Below are positions 31,814-42,284 of a stretch of DNA of 64,000 nucleotides, piece after piece (the first letter of the stretch is position 1; each line of letters opens with the position of its first letter). The DNA is from Pycnococcus provasolii (taxonomy: Eukaryota; Chlorophyta; Pseudoscourfieldiophyceae; Pseudoscourfieldiales). The notes below the pieces were generated by a model, which did no database searches, was not told where the DNA came from, and saw nothing but the letters and a program-made list of their open reading frames with translations. Position numbers and translations under genes: made by a program. Location: the NCBI GenBank assembly GCA_049487715.1, contig CP150583.1, forward strand, positions 186,001 to 250,000, read 5' to 3'.

Positions 31814-34147
31814 ATGGAGGCGTCGCCAGAACCGACGTCAGCCGCTCGACGGGATCCAACGCCGCCAGACATCACGGACGGAAGCAGCGGGTTCGCGCCG
31901 TGCTACAAGACGGCGTGCGGACGCAGCGTGCACGTGCCCACGCGCGTCGTCGCGCACCTGCTCGCACACCCGGAAATGACGCCGGCGCTGCTCGGAACCG
32001 CGTGCGCGCTCTTGTCGATGCCCACGCTGCAGCGGGTCAACACCAAGCTCGCGGTGGAAATTGACACGAAACTGCCACTCAAGACGGCGCTTGTGACGCT
32101 TCCGGAGCGTGTCCTCGGGCACAAGACGTTCACGTTTGCGAGAAGGGCAGGACGACGCACGCTCACGCCCGTCGTGTGCGATCCGAGTGTTCCACTCACG
32201 CCGACGTCAACGGTGACGGTCGTCGTGCACCGCGCGGATGACCAAAACTCGTACCTCAAAACGGCGTATGTGGGCAACATCGCAGTTGCTGAGCCAGGTG
32301 CGGCGGGACTTTCTGACGCAGACGTCGAGGTGAGCCTAACATACTGGAGTAGACACGCGCTCAAGTACGACGCCAACACCATGGGACCTGTCGTGCACAC
32401 AAGCTGGCAGAATGTGGTTGCGGAGCGTGGGCGCGTCAACTTGAAGAAGGTGAAGAAGCGCAGGATGCTCCTGCGAAGGGCAAAACGGGCGCGCCGTGAA
32501 GAAGAGGCAGGACAGGACGAGGAGGAGGAAGTGGAAGTGGACGACGTTGACGACGACGACGACGACGACGACGACGGCGACAGCGACAAAGACAGCGAGG
32601 TAGACACCGAGGGAAAAGAAGCGGTCACCACCACCTCCGCAACGACCAATGTTGGACATGGCGTTCTCGAAGCAAGGCGCTTGGAGGCTGTGACATGGCA
32701 CGCGGCAGACGCGGACAAGGATAATTCCTCGTCGCTGCACTACCCCTCTCCTGGCGCGCTGGCGATGGTTCGTCCGACGTTCGGGCTTGACTTTGTGTGC
32801 CAAATGCAGCTCAATACGTCACCAAGCAGAATCTTCAATGGACCAAAGCCTACTCGAGTGCTCAGCCATCCAACGACGCTCTGCCTTCCCACGAACAGTT
32901 CGCTCGACGCGTGCAGAGCCGCACGGCGCGCCGTGGCTGCGGATAGCGCTAACGTCGCCGTTGCACGCGTCGTATTCACGCCAAAGACGAGCGACAAGGC
33001 GCTCGCTGCCAAGTCGCTGATCGCAGCGTTTCCTGCGGCTCTCGCTGCGCTCGATGCGGAGCACGTAGCAGATTGGATGCGAGCCTGGCGCATTGCGACC
33101 GCGCGTGTCGCGGACGGCACAAAGCTTCGCTTTCGAGTTTCCTGCAAGGGACCAGGGTTGCAGTCGCACGAGACGAAAGCCGAGCTGGGGCAGATGCTCG
33201 CGGCACGTCTTGTTGAGCTGCGTCCTGACGAGCTGAAGCCGGAGCTCGTGGCATACGAGCTTGAGGTGTGCATTCGGCAACATCCAACATACGGGGAGGC
33301 GCACATTAGCCTGGAGCTTCCCCCTCCTCCTCCCGGAGATGCAAAGTACCGCGCGCTCCTCTCCGAGGGCACTCGCGAGCGCAATGAGGCGAGCAAGACG
33401 CAGGAAGATGAGAACTCGATCGAGGCGAAGAAGAAGGAAACGGTGGAAGCGTGCAGAAATAAGAACAACACGCTATTGCCGACGACGCTACCCTCCGCGG
33501 TGTGCGGTGCGTTGGCCTTCCTGACGAAGCCGATGCCCAACGCCGCGATTCTGCATTTCGTTCCCAGCGCATCGGAGACGTCAGGATCAGGCGTGCTTGC
33601 GGCGATGCGCTTTCTATGCTGCGACGCGGCGTACCGCACGCTGCGTCAACCTCCCGCCGCTGGCGACGAGAGCACTGGCCTGCGCTTCACGTCGTTCGGC
33701 GCGGACGTCGCAGACGGCTCAATGGACGCAGTTGTGATGGACTGCGTTGTTGAGGGCGCGATCTACTCGGAGGCTCTCGAGTACGACCACATGCGCAACA
33801 TCGTCACCGAGGCGATGCGCGTGCTGCGCACAGGCGGCCGTTTCATCGCGTTCGTTCCACCGCGCAAGGCAAAGCCGATGCTGCAGGAGCTCAGTTCGGT
33901 TGCGGCTGCGAACACATGGATCCTGCACCACACTTCGTCCGTTCCTAGCCCTCATCACAGCAAGCGCGCCGAGCCGATGGGCACGATCATCAATGCGAGT
34001 CGCGTGGGCGAGGCGCGTCATCGCGAACGGAATACGCGCAAGCGCGAGCGCGCGCAGATGGAGGCGCAGATGGCGGACGTCGCTGCGGCTGAGCAGGCGA
34101 AGCTCGAGATGTCGGCCGTCGAGAGAGCGGAGGGAGGAGAGCAATAG
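31814..34147 (+). CDS. THUMP-domain protein with degenerate methyltransferase fold
   Basis: The 777-residue protein has an unrecognised N-terminal domain (about 30-210, including KTFTFARRAG and QNSYLKTAYVG) and an acidic linker of about 15 aspartates near 250. A THUMP-like RNA-binding region spans about 430-505 (LRFRVSCKGPGLQSHETK, then a helix and VCIRQHPTYGEAHISLEL). A Rossmann-type segment follows (about 560-700) with GADVADGSMDAVVMDC and HMRNIVTEAMRVLRTGGRF. THUMPD2/3 and Trm14-type enzymes make m2G in tRNA. The usual DPxCGSGT SAM loop is replaced here by HFVPSASETSGSG, so activity is doubtful. The C-terminus is a charged helix. Start ATG at 31814 (AGCATGG). Confidence 0.65.
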   Translation: MEASPEPTSAARRDPTPPDITDGSSGFAPCYKTACGRSVHVPTRVVAHLLAHPEMTPALLGTACALLSMPTLQRVNTKLAVEIDTKLPLKTALVTLPERVLGHKTFTFARRAGRRTLTPVVCDPSVPLTPTSTVTVVVHRADDQNSYLKTAYVGNIAVAEPGAAGLSDADVEVSLTYWSRHALKYDANTMGPVVHTSWQNVVAERGRVNLKKVKKRRMLLRRAKRARREEEAGQDEEEEVEVDDVDDDDDDDDDGDSDKDSEVDTEGKEAVTTTSATTNVGHGVLEARRLEAVTWHAADADKDNSSSLHYPSPGALAMVRPTFGLDFVCQMQLNTSPSRIFNGPKPTRVLSHPTTLCLPTNSSLDACRAARRAVAADSANVAVARVVFTPKTSDKALAAKSLIAAFPAALAALDAEHVADWMRAWRIATARVADGTKLRFRVSCKGPGLQSHETKAELGQMLAARLVELRPDELKPELVAYELEVCIRQHPTYGEAHISLELPPPPPGDAKYRALLSEGTRERNEASKTQEDENSIEAKKKETVEACRNKNNTLLPTTLPSAVCGALAFLTKPMPNAAILHFVPSASETSGSGVLAAMRFLCCDAAYRTLRQPPAAGDESTGLRFTSFGADVADGSMDAVVMDCVVEGAIYSEALEYDHMRNIVTEAMRVLRTGGRFIAFVPPRKAKPMLQELSSVAAANTWILHHTSSVPSPHHSKRAEPMGTIINASRVGEARHRERNTRKRERAQMEAQMADVAAAEQAKLEMSAVERAEGGEQ

Positions 34148-34768
34148 ACTGACTGCCCTACATACTTAGACTAGGTAATATTATTATTATGTATTCGCTA
34201 TCAAGCTTGTTGTTTGTTTCAAGAGTGTGTCACGAAAGAAGCGCACCTACCGTATACGTAGGTACTGTAGTAGGACCCGGACAAAGGGGGTCAGCGTAGG
34301 TTTAGGCCGCCCAACGCGGAAGGGCAGCAAGCCCTCGACTCCTCGAGCAAGAGCAGGCGGAAGGAACCCCTGACACCTGAGTCCCAACAAAGAAGCACGA
34401 CAAATGTCTCAAGCCGCCGAATGGAGCAGCCTAAAGCAAAGGTCTAAGGAGCTCGTACTGTGGACTGTGGAAGGGGAGAGAGCAGTCTGGCAGTCGTAGG
34501 GTGCGGTGTTATTGTTCGAGAAGGGGAGACCTCAGACTCAGTAGTACTAGGAAGTACCCGTCGGAGGTTTAGTCCAGGCAACCGGGCTAATAAAAACCTA
34601 ATTCCCCCTGCACAGCCCATTGAGATTTCTTTCACCTTTTTCCCCCCTTTGGTCCCACCCCTTTCGTCCCTCCCTCCCTCCCTGTGAGGCGGCTCTTCCT
34701 TTCCCTCCCCCCCCTCTCGGGTCCCGCGGCTGATCACAACACACTCTCTCCTCTTGTCAAGTCAAGCC
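34148..34768. other. Intergenic region between THUMP gene and CCT7
   Basis: The spacer is 620 nt. An ATT/TTA-rich stretch lies just after 34180, GC-rich unstructured sequence covers 34230-34560, and pyrimidine runs with CCCTCCCTCC lie at 34670-34720, just upstream of CCT7. I found no coding frame with family support and no tRNA-like fold. Confidence 0.5.
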
Positions 34769-36535
34769 ATGGCGCACCCGTCCATGCTACCAGGGGGAAT
34801 GACGCCGCAGGTCATACTGCTCCGAGAAGGAACGGACACCTCGCAGGGAACGCCGCAGCTCCTCTCGAACATCAACGCATGCCTAGCAGTCGCAGACGCT
34901 GTGCGCACGACGCTAGGGCCGTGCGGATTCGACAAGCTGATCCACGCGCAGGGCGCAGAGGCGACCATCTCCAACGACGGCGCGACCATCATGAAGCTAC
35001 TCTCCATCGTGCACCCCGCGGCGAAAACGCTCACGGACATCGCGCGCTCGCAGGACTCCGAGGTGGGCGACGGAACGACGACGGTCGTACTGCTCGCGTC
35101 AGAGTTCCTCAAGGAAGCGAAGCCGTTCGTCGAAGATGGCGTGCCCGTGCAGGCCATCATTGCCGCGTACCGCACGGCGGCGGACCTCGCCATCTCGTGG
35201 GTCAACAAGCTTGCCGTGTCCATCGGCGAGGGATCCACCGACGCGGAGAAACGCGCGATGCTCGAGAAGTGCGCGGGAACATCCTTGAACAGCAAACTCG
35301 TCAACCACGAAAAGGAGTTCTTCGCCAGCATGATCGTCGAGGCGGTGCTGACACTCGACCAGCGAACGCTCGATCACCGCGACATCGGGTTCAAGAAGGT
35401 GCAGGGAGGACACCTACGGGAGAGCTTCCTCGTCGACGGCGTCGCGTTCAAGAAGACGTTCTCGTACGCCGGATTCGAACAGCAGCCGAAGTCGTTCGAG
35501 CAGCCGAAGGTGCTTGCACTGAACATCGAGCTCGAGCTCAAGGCGGAGCGCGACAACGCCGAGGTGCGCATCACCGACCCGGAGGCGTACCAGCGCGTCG
35601 TCGACGCCGAGTGGAACGTCATCTACGAGAAGCTCGACTTGTGCGTGAAAACAGGCGCAAAGGTGATCGTGTCGCGTCTCGCCATCGGCGATCTCGCCAC
35701 GCAGTACTTCGCCGACAGGGATATCTTCTGCGCCGGCCGCGTGCCGGAGGAGGACATGCGCCGACTGTGCAAGTCAACGGGCGCCGTCGTCCAGACGTCC
35801 GTGAGCTCCGTGCCGGTCGAGGCGATGGGAACGTGCGAGGTGTTTGAGGAGCGCCAGGTGGGAGGTGAGCGGTACAACCTCTTCAAGGGATGCCCGCTGA
35901 GCAAGAGCTGCACGATTGTGCTGCGAGGAGGTGCCGAGCAGTTCATCGACGAGGCGGTGCGAAGCCTGGAAGATGCCATGCACATCGTGCGCCGAGCCGT
36001 CAAGAACACGTCCGTCGTTCCTGGTGGCGGCGCCATCGACATGGAGCTTAGCCGGCGCCTTCGCGAGTACGCTCGATCGGTTGCGGGCAAGGCGCAGCTC
36101 TTCATCAATGCTTTCGCCAAGGCGCTCGAAATCATCCCGAGGCAGCTGTGCGACAACGCGGGACTCGACGCGACGGATGTGCTGAACAAGCTTCGTCAGA
36201 AGCACGCGCAAGAGGGTGGGGCGAATTTCGGCGTCGACGTGCGCGGTGGCATGAATGCGCAGTTCCAGCAGCGCAACGACGGAGGGGCGAGCGGAGGAGT
36301 CGGCTCTTCGGCGGTGATCGACACATACAAGTCGTACGTGTGGGAACCGTCTGCTGTCAAGCTACACGCCGTGCGCGCGGCGTGCGACGCAGCCTGCCTT
36401 GTCTTGAGTGTGGACGAGACGGTCCGCAATCCTCGTTCGGAGGACCCGCAGAACTCCATGCCTGCGATGGGCGGACGTGGCGGTGGGCGAGGACGAGGAA
36501 TGGGCGGGCGTGGACGTGGGCGTGGACGTCGCTAA
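34769..36535 (+). CDS. CCT7: T-complex protein 1 subunit eta (CCT7)
   Basis: The 588-residue protein is one of the eight subunits of the cytosolic chaperonin TRiC/CCT, which folds actin and tubulin. Group II chaperonin signatures are all present: [41 protein letters not shown] and, near the C-terminus, [12 protein letters not shown]. Subunit-specific segments ([19 protein letters not shown] at the start, [41 protein letters not shown]) identify eta. The C-terminus is an RGG-type tail ([20 protein letters not shown]), as in CCT7 of other species but longer. About 25 residues near 495-520 are a small insertion. ATG at 34769 (GCCATGG). Single exon, same strand as the upstream gene. Confidence 0.97.
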   Translation: MAHPSMLPGGMTPQVILLREGTDTSQGTPQLLSNINACLAVADAVRTTLGPCGFDKLIHAQGAEATISNDGATIMKLLSIVHPAAKTLTDIARSQDSEVGDGTTTVVLLASEFLKEAKPFVEDGVPVQAIIAAYRTAADLAISWVNKLAVSIGEGSTDAEKRAMLEKCAGTSLNSKLVNHEKEFFASMIVEAVLTLDQRTLDHRDIGFKKVQGGHLRESFLVDGVAFKKTFSYAGFEQQPKSFEQPKVLALNIELELKAERDNAEVRITDPEAYQRVVDAEWNVIYEKLDLCVKTGAKVIVSRLAIGDLATQYFADRDIFCAGRVPEEDMRRLCKSTGAVVQTSVSSVPVEAMGTCEVFEERQVGGERYNLFKGCPLSKSCTIVLRGGAEQFIDEAVRSLEDAMHIVRRAVKNTSVVPGGGAIDMELSRRLREYARSVAGKAQLFINAFAKALEIIPRQLCDNAGLDATDVLNKLRQKHAQEGGANFGVDVRGGMNAQFQQRNDGGASGGVGSSAVIDTYKSYVWEPSAVKLHAVRAACDAACLVLSVDETVRNPRSEDPQNSMPAMGGRGGGRGRGMGGRGRGRGRR

Positions 36536-36886
36536 AGTGCGGTGGGCGCCGACGATTCATCGAAAGTAAATTTTCATTAAGAGAAAAAATTACAGAGTAA
36601 TAGACTGTTGATTGCTCATTTACTACTATCCACAATTGTATGGAGAGTTTTACTTCGTTCCACGGTCGTCGGTCATTCGTACCATCTATTCCATTCCACA
36701 TGGCGCTGGTGATTTAGGTTCTATCAGGGCGCTTTTTCGTTCGCCTTCGGTGCATGTCATTTCCCCTTGCTTAAGCCCACCTGAGAGAAAGAAAAGTGGG
36801 TGGATCAAAACGCGCGGTTTGTCTTACTTGTTTGAAAGGTACAAAGGAGGGAGGTTGGTCAAAGACAAGGAAAAAAACCCATGTGT
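36536..36886. other. Convergent spacer after CCT7
   Basis: The spacer is 350 nt between the CCT7 stop and the GATA-factor stop. It holds a diverged copy of the dispersed 3' element (36613-36706). Nothing else is recognised. Confidence 0.45.
36613..36706 (+). repeat. Dispersed 3'-end element, diverged copy F
   Basis: It contains GCTCATT, then TATGGAGAGTTTTACTTCG, then CCACGGTCGTCGGTCATTCG and CCATCTATTCCATTCC. These match copy A in order and spacing apart from an insertion of about 20 nt. It lies 78 nt after the CCT7 stop, in the sense direction. Confidence 0.45.
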
Positions 36887-38257
36887 TCAGGTTGGTGCCT
36901 GTGCCAGACCGTCCTCTGGTGTTCTTTGAGGCGGCGCCTCCAATACGACGCCTGGTGTTTTTGCATCCGAAACCACATTCGCGCCAACCTCTTTATTATC
37001 CCCCAAGTCGTCCGTGGCAGCTTGTGTTGGCGCCGGGGCGTGCGCGACGGTGGCCGGCGCGGGTGCTCCAGCCGGCGGTCTCGTGCCCAACGGCCGCAGC
37101 TCGCCCTTCGCCTTCCAAAATAAGCCGCATGCATTGCACAGTGTTCTCGGCCCCGTTGGCCCACGGCGCATCATCGGCGTAAGGCTGGCCGGAGTTGCGC
37201 AGTGCAGACATCGCTCTTCGTCGCCATGCTTGCCTGCGCCTTCCTTGTTGTACAAATTTGCCACGTCAAATGGCGCTGCCGTGCTTCGTGCGCCCGGGTC
37301 AGCTTGGATCGCTGGTGCCGGCGCATCTTCAAAGGGTGTCGCGGGAGTTGCCACCGCAGCGCCGTTTGCCGGCGTCTCAGCCTTCGGGGCCGCGGTGAAT
37401 TGACCCTTGTTACGCGCCATGCGCAGCGCCACCTCTTTCCTCACTTCGTATCGCACGCGCTTCTCGAAATTGCGGTTCTGTCTCTTCTCGCGAAACCGCT
37501 CTAGGCTCGCGCGCCTCTTCTCCGCCGCTTCGTTCACTGGCGCAGATTTTTCCGCGACTGCTCCCGCATTGTTTGGTAGACCACCGCTTGCACTCGCCGG
37601 CCCATCAGGCTGCACCTTTGCGGTATTAGTTGCACCGTCCACCTGCATCGCGTTGGGCGCCGTCACAAGCGCCGACGGCGCCGTTGTGATGAGCGGGTTC
37701 GCCGGTAGCGGCTGGTGCACCGCCGCGTTAACAATCTGCGCCTGCGCGAACTGTTGAGCAGCCACTTGGGACATCGCAGCAACCGCCGCCGCGCCAGGGT
37801 CTGCCCAAGGCGGCAGGTGAAGGACGTTCATCACAGCCATGACATGCTGAGGTGTTATGTTGTCGAACGTCCACGTCTCACTCTGGTAGCATATAGTGAG
37901 CGGACTTGCGTTTAGTGCCGCGGCTGTAGCGGCGGCAGTCTCTGCCTCCGCTGCAGCGGCAGCGGCGATCGTCGCAGCTTGTGAGGTGGGTGCGAGCAGG
38001 TGTGGTGGTGGTTGCGGTGGCGGTGGTGCGGGAGCTGGTGGTGCAGTGCTACGTGCGGGTGTAGGTGCCGCTGACGACATCGGAACCGTGACGACTGGTC
38101 TAGGCGGCGACGCGACTCCAGACGGTGCCTTTGACCACGGCGACGTCGTCGCTATTGACGGCACGAGAGCCGCCACAGCTGCCGTGACAGGCGTCGGCGG
38201 CGAAGCCACCGGCCGTACGGGCTGCACGGGCTGCGCCGCCTGCGTCGCTGCTTGCAT
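36887..38257 (-). CDS. TIFY-CCT-GATA transcription factor (ZML/ZIM type)
   Basis: The 456-residue protein has, in order, an Ala/Pro-rich disordered N-terminus, a TIFY domain (about 118-146, LTICYQSETWTFDNITPQ), a CCT domain (about 247-290, ending VRKEVALRMARNKGQFTA) and a GATA zinc finger (about 345-385, CLHC then TLCNACGLFW, with TPMMRRGPTGPRTLC between). That is the layout of the plant ZIM/ZML subgroup of GATA factors. GATA fingers bind WGATAR DNA, TIFY mediates protein contacts, and CCT is a DNA- or partner-contact domain. The core motif reads TICY rather than TIFY. ATG at 38257; the frame runs seven codons further only from a GTG. No intron. Confidence 0.9.
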   Translation of the reverse strand: MQAATQAAQPVQPVRPVASPPTPVTAAVAALVPSIATTSPWSKAPSGVASPPRPVVTVPMSSAAPTPARSTAPPAPAPPPPQPPPHLLAPTSQAATIAAAAAAEAETAAATAAALNASPLTICYQSETWTFDNITPQHVMAVMNVLHLPPWADPGAAAVAAMSQVAAQQFAQAQIVNAAVHQPLPANPLITTAPSALVTAPNAMQVDGATNTAKVQPDGPASASGGLPNNAGAVAEKSAPVNEAAEKRRASLERFREKRQNRNFEKRVRYEVRKEVALRMARNKGQFTAAPKAETPANGAAVATPATPFEDAPAPAIQADPGARSTAAPFDVANLYNKEGAGKHGDEERCLHCATPASLTPMMRRGPTGPRTLCNACGLFWKAKGELRPLGTRPPAGAPAPATVAHAPAPTQAATDDLGDNKEVGANVVSDAKTPGVVLEAPPQRTPEDGLAQAPT

Positions 38258-39396
38258 GGTGCAGATTCGTCGTCGCACGAGTCACTATGATAGAGCACAG
38301 CTTTTTATTTCTTTCTTTATTTGGTCGTTCCTGTGTTGTCGTCGCGTTTTTTTCAAACTTGTTTCTGTGCACGCGGCCGGCGCACGGCACACACACCGGC
38401 CACTGAGCAAACGGAAGGCAGACGACGTCGCTCAAACGTGTCGTGTCGGCGCGTGCAAGCACAAGCACACAACCAACCAGACGCGCACGTGCGACAGGGC
38501 AGCTATTCTTTGTGGATTGTTGGGTCCCACCCACCAAGAAGGCTACCGGGTAGAGGACCCGCCGACACGCTCCGAGACCGAGAGAGGGGAGAGGGGGAGG
38601 ACGCGCACGTCTCTTCTTGCGAGGAGCCAGGAGTAGGTTGAAGTTGACGCGGAGAAGGCGAGAAGGGGCGAGAACGAACTACGAAGGGGCAAGAAGGACA
38701 GGAAGTAGGAGAGGGAGAGTGGTGTAAGGACGCGGATGGAAAGGGGGGAGGCCTTTATCGCTGATCTGATGAAACGCGATGAAGGGTGCAGTGCAGCCAT
38801 CATCAGGCAACGCAGTCCGTGATCCCTACGATAGTACTACTGATCATGATCAGCCCCTCGAGGCTCTCCCTTCCGGACCCTCGAGGGCCTACGATGCGAT
38901 GCAAGGCCTATGTATGAAGGCTATCAGGACCTCTCTGATCATACAAGGCAACGCTCATCCCCGTGATCGTGATGGCATCCTCTTGAGTGACTCCTCTGTG
39001 GCACCTCTGTGGATCCCCTTCCATCCAAGGCCCGGGGCCGGGGGGGTTGTAAAACCGGCATTGCATACAAGTGGGGATCCCCTACAAGCCTTCCGTTCTT
39101 TGCCTCAGCCCTGAACCTCAGCCCTCAGGACAGCTCCTCAGGACTCTCGAACGCGACTTTTCATCAGAACGCGACCAGGCAAACATCTGTTCTGAGTACG
39201 GTAATTCATGCAAGGACGGGTCCCCAGATCAATACCCCTGGAAGGAAACAGCGCCTGTTTCTTCCCAGGCGTCGATCTCGCTCCCCCCCCCCTGGGATTA
39301 TCCGTCGAGAGTGGCTGGGGACGACCTGACCTCCTCGGTGGTCCCCCTCCCCCCCTCCCTCCCCTTTTTCCCACTCCCCTCCAAGGTCCAAGAAGA
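38258..39396. other. Divergent spacer between GATA factor and ADCK kinase
   Basis: The 1.1-kb region lies between divergent starts. Frames on both strands are short or overlap, and none has family features. The part at about 38815-38960 contains small palindromes (GATCATGATC, CCTCGAGG-type). A C-run and CT-rich tracts lie at 39280-39380, just upstream of the kinase gene, and would fit its promoter or 5' UTR. Confidence 0.45.
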
Positions 39397-42051
39397 ATGG
39401 CGCCTGTGGTCCCTGGACTGCGCGCGCACTGTGCCGCGGGAGATGCGGCGTCGTGGATTCTGCACGTACGGCCGCTCGTACTCGCCTCTTCGGCGTCCAA
39501 CGCAGTCACAACCGGCGTGTGGCTCGCGCTCGCTTTCAGGGAGCAGCAAGACAGCTGCCCGCACCTCCGGCCACGAGCGCAGAGGCGAGCCGCGCGCGTC
39601 GTCAACATGGCGGCGTGCTGGGTCGCCGCGTGCTGCGCTGGAATCGTGCCCGCAGGAGCGCTGCTCGGAAAACAAGCGAGGCGAATCGGCGCGCTGCGTG
39701 CGGTCGCGGAGCTCGTGATGCGGCGAAGAAGAAGACGGAGGAAAGAACACACAACCGTACACGGCATGCCGGCGGCGGAGCAAGCCGACGACGCGCTGCT
39801 CGGTGCAATCGCCATCGCTGCCGCCGGGGCGACCGCTCAAGCTGCTGCACCTCGCATGTTTGCGACAGCAGAGCGCACTCTTGCCACGCTGCCAGTGGCA
39901 GCGCGCTACCAGAGCGCGCGTCACGCGACGGCGCGGCTCGACTCGCGCGACGCGGAGGCAACGTGGAGAAGATGCCACCGTGACGCGGCTCAGCGGCTTG
40001 GGAAGCTCATGACCGACATTCCAGCAAACTCCGACGACGCGCCGTTCGCTCGCGTGCTGCGCTGGGCCCGGCGCGTGAACGTGCATACCCACGACCGTGC
40101 TCACGGCAACGTGTCGTTCGTTTTCCTGCTTTCCGACTACCACGACGGCGAAGACTGCACCGACGACGCCGCTTCACAGCTACGGAATGGAGATGAAACG
40201 CTTGCACTCAGCCAACGGTCCATCCTGCCATCGCCAACCGTGGCGCTGACACGCGCGCTTGCGCCGGCTCCATACCTCAGTGACTCGAGCGAGGATACCC
40301 CTTCGCCAATCAAAGAAGATATGTGCTCGCCACCGACTGCGCAGCAATATCAACTTCCTCCGCCTTCGCCATCTCCGCTGCCGCCACCGCCGTTGGCAAT
40401 TGACCAACCGCAGCTCCCGAAAGTTGCGTTCGAAATGCCGCCAAGCGATGACAATCAACGCGAGCTGAATCAACACGACGAAAAGCCAAATCCGCCATCG
40501 ACAATTGCGCTCTGCATGCGCGCGATGGAACTCGCCCTCATCTTCGCACCGCTCGTGCTCGCCGTGCTTCCCACAGCCGCAGTCATGCTGCGAATGATTC
40601 GTGCGTACGAGACGTGCGGTGGGGCACACAAGGCTGCCGCGGCAGCGTATCGCGCGCGCGTGCGTGCTGTTCTGTGGTCATTTGTGGCGGCATCTTGTGC
40701 GTCGTGCGGTGCCGCACTGATCAAGATGTGCCAGTGGATGAGTGCGAGGAAAGATGTTCTGCCCGAGGATGCGAATGCCGCCTTTGCGAAGCTGCAGGAT
40801 GATGCTCCGGTGCACAGTGTCTTGCACACGCGAAGATGCCTCGAGCACCTCGTTGACACGCTGCCATGGCCGGTGCGCGCATCCGCGGCTGCGGACGCGG
40901 GTGTTGACATGTCGGATCGTGACGGCATCCTGCGTCACATCTTCCCGCATATTGACTATACACCTTTGGCGTCAGGGAGTGTCGCTCAGGTTCACCGCGC
41001 GCAGATGCGCGCGATGTTTTACCATCCCATGGGTGGATACGCCTCCCGCAGCACAACAACACCGACGGTTCCTGTGGTGCTGAAGGTTCGTCATCCTCGC
41101 GTGCGCGAGCGCATCGAGGGCGACTTCGCACTGCTCATCCAAATCGTGTCGCTTTTCGTGTACGCGTTTCCCGCGTCCACGTTCTTTCGTAGCCTTGAGC
41201 AGGCGCTTGCCCAGTTTGCCGAGCGCCTCAGCTTGCAGGCTGACCTGCGACAGGAGGCGCAGAATCTCCTTCGATTTCATCGCCACTTCCGAGAGTGGCG
41301 TGGAACTGTCACGGCACCGCAGCCTCTGCTGGGGTTCGAGCGATGCGACGATGTGCTCGTTGAGACGTACGAGCGCGGCGAGAGTGTCGGCAAATGGATC
41401 GCCGAGATGAAGCCGTCTTCGGTGAATGCGAGCACCGAGGAGGGAGAATCTTTGGAGCCTTGTCATCCGCTTGGTCCTAGTGTCGTGGGACGCGGCGCAG
41501 ACACGTACCTAAAGATGCTCCTGAGCGATCGCTTCGTGCATGGCGACTTGCATCCAGGTAACATTCTCTGCCGCACCCACGGCTCGGCTGACACCGTGGA
41601 GATCGTTCTGCTAGACTTTGGGCTGTGCGAAGAGCTCGAGGGCGACACGAGACATCACTTTCTCAGCTTCTTGAGCCACATGGCATCGGGAAGTGGCAGC
41701 AAGGCGGCGCACCATCTGCTCGCGATGAGCAACAAGTCGTGCGATGTCTCGAACGACAGCGACGCGCTCGCGTTCTCCTCCGGGATCGAGGAGCTCTTTT
41801 CCGAACACTGTGGCACGAGCCGCGGCGCGGTGGATGTTGACATCGTTCTACGGCAAGTCCTTTGGCTGTGCCGCGAGCATGGCGTGTCCGTGAATGCGCA
41901 GTGCGCCTCTCTCGTCGTCTGTACGTCCGTCCTCGTCGGCATGGCGAAGATGCTCGACCCTCGCGTGAATCTGCTGGACGCCGTGACTCCGAGCCTGATG
42001 GCGTTGAGTTTAACGGGCGAGAGTCTCGGCCGCTTGTACGGCGGCATGTAA
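39397..42051 (+). CDS. ADCK/UbiB (ABC1) family atypical kinase, ADCK2-like
   Basis: The 884-residue protein ends in an ABC1/UbiB kinase-like domain (about 435-860). The family KxGQ-type segment appears as ALIKMCQWMSARKDVLPED. The ATP-site segment reads ASGSVAQVHRA, then VVLKVRHPRV with the conserved lysine, FVHGDLHPGNILC with the catalytic-loop aspartate, and LLDFGLC with the DFG motif. The divergent CQW and the long insertion between the lysine and HGD favour the ADCK2 branch. These proteins support coenzyme Q or lipid homeostasis in mitochondria or plastids. The N-terminal 370 residues are extended, with hydrophobic segments and a disordered Pro/Glu linker. A second hydrophobic pair lies at about 375-440. 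ATG at 39397; single exon. Confidence 0.85.
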   Translation: MAPVVPGLRAHCAAGDAASWILHVRPLVLASSASNAVTTGVWLALAFREQQDSCPHLRPRAQRRAARVVNMAACWVAACCAGIVPAGALLGKQARRIGALRAVAELVMRRRRRRRKEHTTVHGMPAAEQADDALLGAIAIAAAGATAQAAAPRMFATAERTLATLPVAARYQSARHATARLDSRDAEATWRRCHRDAAQRLGKLMTDIPANSDDAPFARVLRWARRVNVHTHDRAHGNVSFVFLLSDYHDGEDCTDDAASQLRNGDETLALSQRSILPSPTVALTRALAPAPYLSDSSEDTPSPIKEDMCSPPTAQQYQLPPPSPSPLPPPPLAIDQPQLPKVAFEMPPSDDNQRELNQHDEKPNPPSTIALCMRAMELALIFAPLVLAVLPTAAVMLRMIRAYETCGGAHKAAAAAYRARVRAVLWSFVAASCASCGAALIKMCQWMSARKDVLPEDANAAFAKLQDDAPVHSVLHTRRCLEHLVDTLPWPVRASAAADAGVDMSDRDGILRHIFPHIDYTPLASGSVAQVHRAQMRAMFYHPMGGYASRSTTTPTVPVVLKVRHPRVRERIEGDFALLIQIVSLFVYAFPASTFFRSLEQALAQFAERLSLQADLRQEAQNLLRFHRHFREWRGTVTAPQPLLGFERCDDVLVETYERGESVGKWIAEMKPSSVNASTEEGESLEPCHPLGPSVVGRGADTYLKMLLSDRFVHGDLHPGNILCRTHGSADTVEIVLLDFGLCEELEGDTRHHFLSFLSHMASGSGSKAAHHLLAMSNKSCDVSNDSDALAFSSGIEELFSEHCGTSRGAVDVDIVLRQVLWLCREHGVSVNAQCASLVVCTSVLVGMAKMLDPRVNLLDAVTPSLMALSLTGESLGRLYGGM

Positions 42052-42284
42052 GATACTACTTTTAGTCAAATATTATAGCAAAAACAAAACAAAACGGAAC
42101 TATCGTAACAAGACTTTTAAAAATGTTGTCACAAAAGGGGACGTCTACTTGTAGCCCTAACCGTAACCCTAACCCTAACACCCCGGGAGGTGCGGGGGTG
42201 GACGCCTTGCCCCGCCGCGTCCCGTTGCCGTTCCCTTTGGTCTACCCCCCCAGGCCGCTAACCGTCTCGCCTTAAGGGTACGCC
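42052..42284. promoter_or_regulatory. Upstream region with CCCTAA telomere-like array
   Basis: The 233-nt spacer precedes the gene at 42285. It contains CCCTAACCGTAACCCTAACC at 42154-42173, ending about 105 nt before the ATG and in CCCTAA sense. The flanks are AT-rich on the left and CT-rich on the right. Confidence 0.5.

Noticed and set aside
38779-39114. 111-codon frame in the 38-39 kb spacer
   Set aside because: No family match, and small palindromes explain much of the content.
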